From: Angelakisella sp.
GTDB taxonomy: Bacteria; Bacillota; Clostridia; Oscillospirales; Ruminococcaceae
NCBI GenBank assembly: GCA_022795575.1
Contig: JAAWGY010000121.1
Span: 1 to 6,887 of the forward strand
Reading direction: 5' to 3'
Length of the DNA stretch: 6,887 nt
Below are positions 6,033 to 6,887 of this stretch, piece by piece. Every line of letters begins with the position of its first letter. Within the stretch, counting starts at the first letter, position 1. A program made the position numbers and the translations under genes. A model generated the notes under the pieces. That model was not told where the DNA came from and made no database searches. It saw only the letters and a program-made list of their open reading frames with translations.

Positions 6033-6765
6033 ACTGGTTCTGTTCCGCGTCCTGCCGGATGAGGATCCGCAGGGCGTCCCGGGCAACCTCCACCGTTTTG
6101 TTCATATCCCCAAAGGACATGATGGAGGCGGCGCGGCACCCCCGGATGGAGGAGATGACGAAGAGGGCGGCGGCCTCCATCTCGGAGGTCATCACGTTGC
6201 CCCGGCGCCAGGCCTCCCACCGCTCCCGGAGGCGGGCTTCGGCGGGCATATTCCCCGGCTCGTGCTGGCCGTAAAAGGAATCCTTGGACTGGGTGATGCC
6301 CTCGGCGTAGTGGTAGCCCAGCTTTTTGGCGGCTGCCGAGAGGGCCTCCACCAGGTGGCGGTCGGCCACGGCGGGGTATTCGATGGGGATGTAGTGGATG
6401 GTGGTGCCCTCGTCCCGGACGGCGGCGGTGTTGATGACGCCGTCCAGCGTCTCGTCAAAGGCGGCGTCGCAGACACGGCCGGCGGTGCCCACCCGGATAA
6501 AGGTATCGGCCCCCACCTTGATCAGCTCCTCCAAAGCGATGGCCGCCGAGGGGCAGCCCATGCCGGTGGAGGTGACGGCCACCGGCACCCCGTCCAGCTT
6601 GCCCGCCCAGGTTTTGTGCTCCCGGTTGTGGGCGATGAGCCGGGGCTCATCGAAGTAGGAGGCGATGAGGTCGGTACGGAAGGGGTCCCCCGGGAGCAGC
6701 ACGTACCGCCCCACGTCCCCCTTCTTCAAACGGATGTGGTACATCATACCGTTTTCCAATTCCAT
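6031..6765 (-). CDS. udp: Uridine phosphorylase-type nucleoside phosphorylase (first paralog)
   Basis: A 244-residue cytosolic enzyme of the PNP/UDP phosphorylase family, expected to convert a pyrimidine nucleoside plus phosphate into free base and (deoxy)ribose-1-phosphate. Phosphate-site residues of E. coli Udp appear at the same numbering: GDPFR 26-30 with R30, R48 in HNREH, and R91 and T94 in RVGTAG. STGMGCPS (66-73), HYIPIEYPAVAD (124-135) and the ribose-binding SEMEAAALF (194-202) also fit. The base-recognition loop SKDSFYGQHEP (160-170) has a glutamine but lacks the arginine of E. coli FYPGQER, and the C-terminal VIVNR segment is shortened. The ATG at 6765 puts GDPFR exactly where E. 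coli has it; the upstream TTG at 6777 directly abuts the only ribosome site, and ATGs at 6747 and 6744 remain possible. It is first in the operon and a tandem paralog of the next gene. Family is sure; substrate is not proven. Confidence 0.9.
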   Translation of the reverse strand: MELENGMMYHIRLKKGDVGRYVLLPGDPFRTDLIASYFDEPRLIAHNREHKTWAGKLDGVPVAVTSTGMGCPSAAIALEELIKVGADTFIRVGTAGRVCDAAFDETLDGVINTAAVRDEGTTIHYIPIEYPAVADRHLVEALSAAAKKLGYHYAEGITQSKDSFYGQHEPGNMPAEARLRERWEAWRRGNVMTSEMEAAALFVISSIRGCRAASIMSFGDMNKTVEVARDALRILIRQDAEQNQ

Positions 6766-6844
6766 AACAAGACACAACCTTTCTTTGCTTTGTTTTTGCT
6801 GCTGTATATCGCTTTCCCTCCACGGGGGAAGAACGTAAGTTTGC
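6766..6844 (-). promoter_or_regulatory. Leader of the phosphorylase-ECF operon, possible weak promoter
   Basis: This stretch precedes the first gene. On the minus strand there is a -10-like TATACA (6803-6808), but no convincing -35 box 16-18 bases upstream (CTTCCC at best), so any promoter here is weak or needs an activator. The part nearest the gene is purine-rich with repeated CAAAG units. The only Shine-Dalgarno candidate, AGAAAGG (6779-6785), stands 13 bases from the chosen ATG, longer than usual, so translation may start inefficiently. I see no riboswitch I recognise. Confidence 0.25.
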
Positions 6845-6868
6845 CACCTTCCGGGAACCCGGAAGGTG
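6845..6868. repeat. 11-bp inverted repeat in the operon leader
   Basis: The arms 6845-6855 (CACCTTCCGGG) and 6858-6868 (CCCGGAAGGTG) are perfect reverse complements separated by AA; as RNA this gives about a 10-bp stem with a GAAC loop. It lies 80 bases upstream of the first start codon. It may end an upstream transcript, serve as an operator, or belong to a repeat family with the adjacent palindrome. No run of U follows it in the minus direction, which weakens the terminator reading. Confidence 0.5.
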
Positions 6869-6869
6869 T

Positions 6870-6887
6870 GAGAGGGCGCGCCCTCTC
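6870..6887. repeat. 18-nt perfect palindrome at the window edge
   Basis: The sequence GAGAGGGCGCGCCCTCTC equals its own reverse complement. As RNA it could fold as a 7-bp stem with a CGCG loop. It abuts the right end of the window, so it may be part of a longer element. It lies one base from the next hairpin (6845-6868), upstream of the first gene of the operon. No U-tract follows on the minus strand, so it is not a typical intrinsic terminator. A dispersed intergenic palindrome or a protein-binding dyad are the likeliest readings. Confidence 0.55.

Noticed and set aside
6018..6086. Longer N-terminus for the second phosphorylase
   Set aside because: It would overlap the end of the first paralog and skip the ideal AAGGAGG site placed before the ATG at 6017; the extra residues have no match in the paralog.
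6766..6844. Riboswitch or T-box in the operon leader
   Set aside because: The space is short, and I see no conserved core of a known riboswitch or T-box.

Overview
The window is a compact, high-GC block in which every gene I can support lies on the minus strand, so it is transcribed from the right end toward the left. Shine-Dalgarno sites of AAGGAGG type, EcfA/EcfT-type transport genes, and GC- and palindrome-rich intergenic spacers suggest a high-GC Firmicute, perhaps a gut Clostridia/Oscillospiraceae-type organism. The genus is inference; no rRNA or other marker gene is present.

Layout in transcription order. 6887-6766: leader with two strong palindromes, an A-rich stretch and at best a weak promoter-like site. 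6765-6031 and 6017-5259: two tandem, clearly paralogous uridine-phosphorylase-type nucleoside phosphorylases. 5262-4396 and 4403-3588: two ECF-type ABC ATPases, overlapping their upstream neighbours by 4 and 8 bases. 3527-2922: a six-helix membrane protein read as the ECF substrate-binding (S) component. 2834-2025: the EcfT transmembrane coupling protein. 2008-1962: a perfect 14-bp inverted repeat read as a terminator or attenuator. 1942-671: a 12-helix major facilitator (MFS) permease. 666-100: a small protein with the three-cysteine pattern of TudS/DUF523 desulfidases. 99-1: a row of four hairpins.

The first six genes read as a complete nucleoside acquisition operon: a dedicated (group I) ECF transporter brings in a substrate, most simply a nucleoside, and the phosphorylases split it to free base and (deoxy)ribose-1-phosphate. 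The MFS and TudS-like genes form a second cassette behind the hairpin. TudS is known to remove sulfur from thiouracil, and uridine phosphorylase makes uracil-type bases, so the neighbourhood suggests salvage or detoxification of thiolated pyrimidines such as those from tRNA. That link is inference from gene order and family knowledge.

Several details in the transporter are unusual. One EcfA has a degenerate ABC signature (LDYTTK), the other has NRAGKS in its Walker A, and these two changes fall in the same composite ATP site. EcfT carries TKG where the second A-R-G-type coupling motif is expected. The two phosphorylases keep the phosphate-binding residues of E. coli Udp but differ from it, and from each other, in the base-recognition loop.
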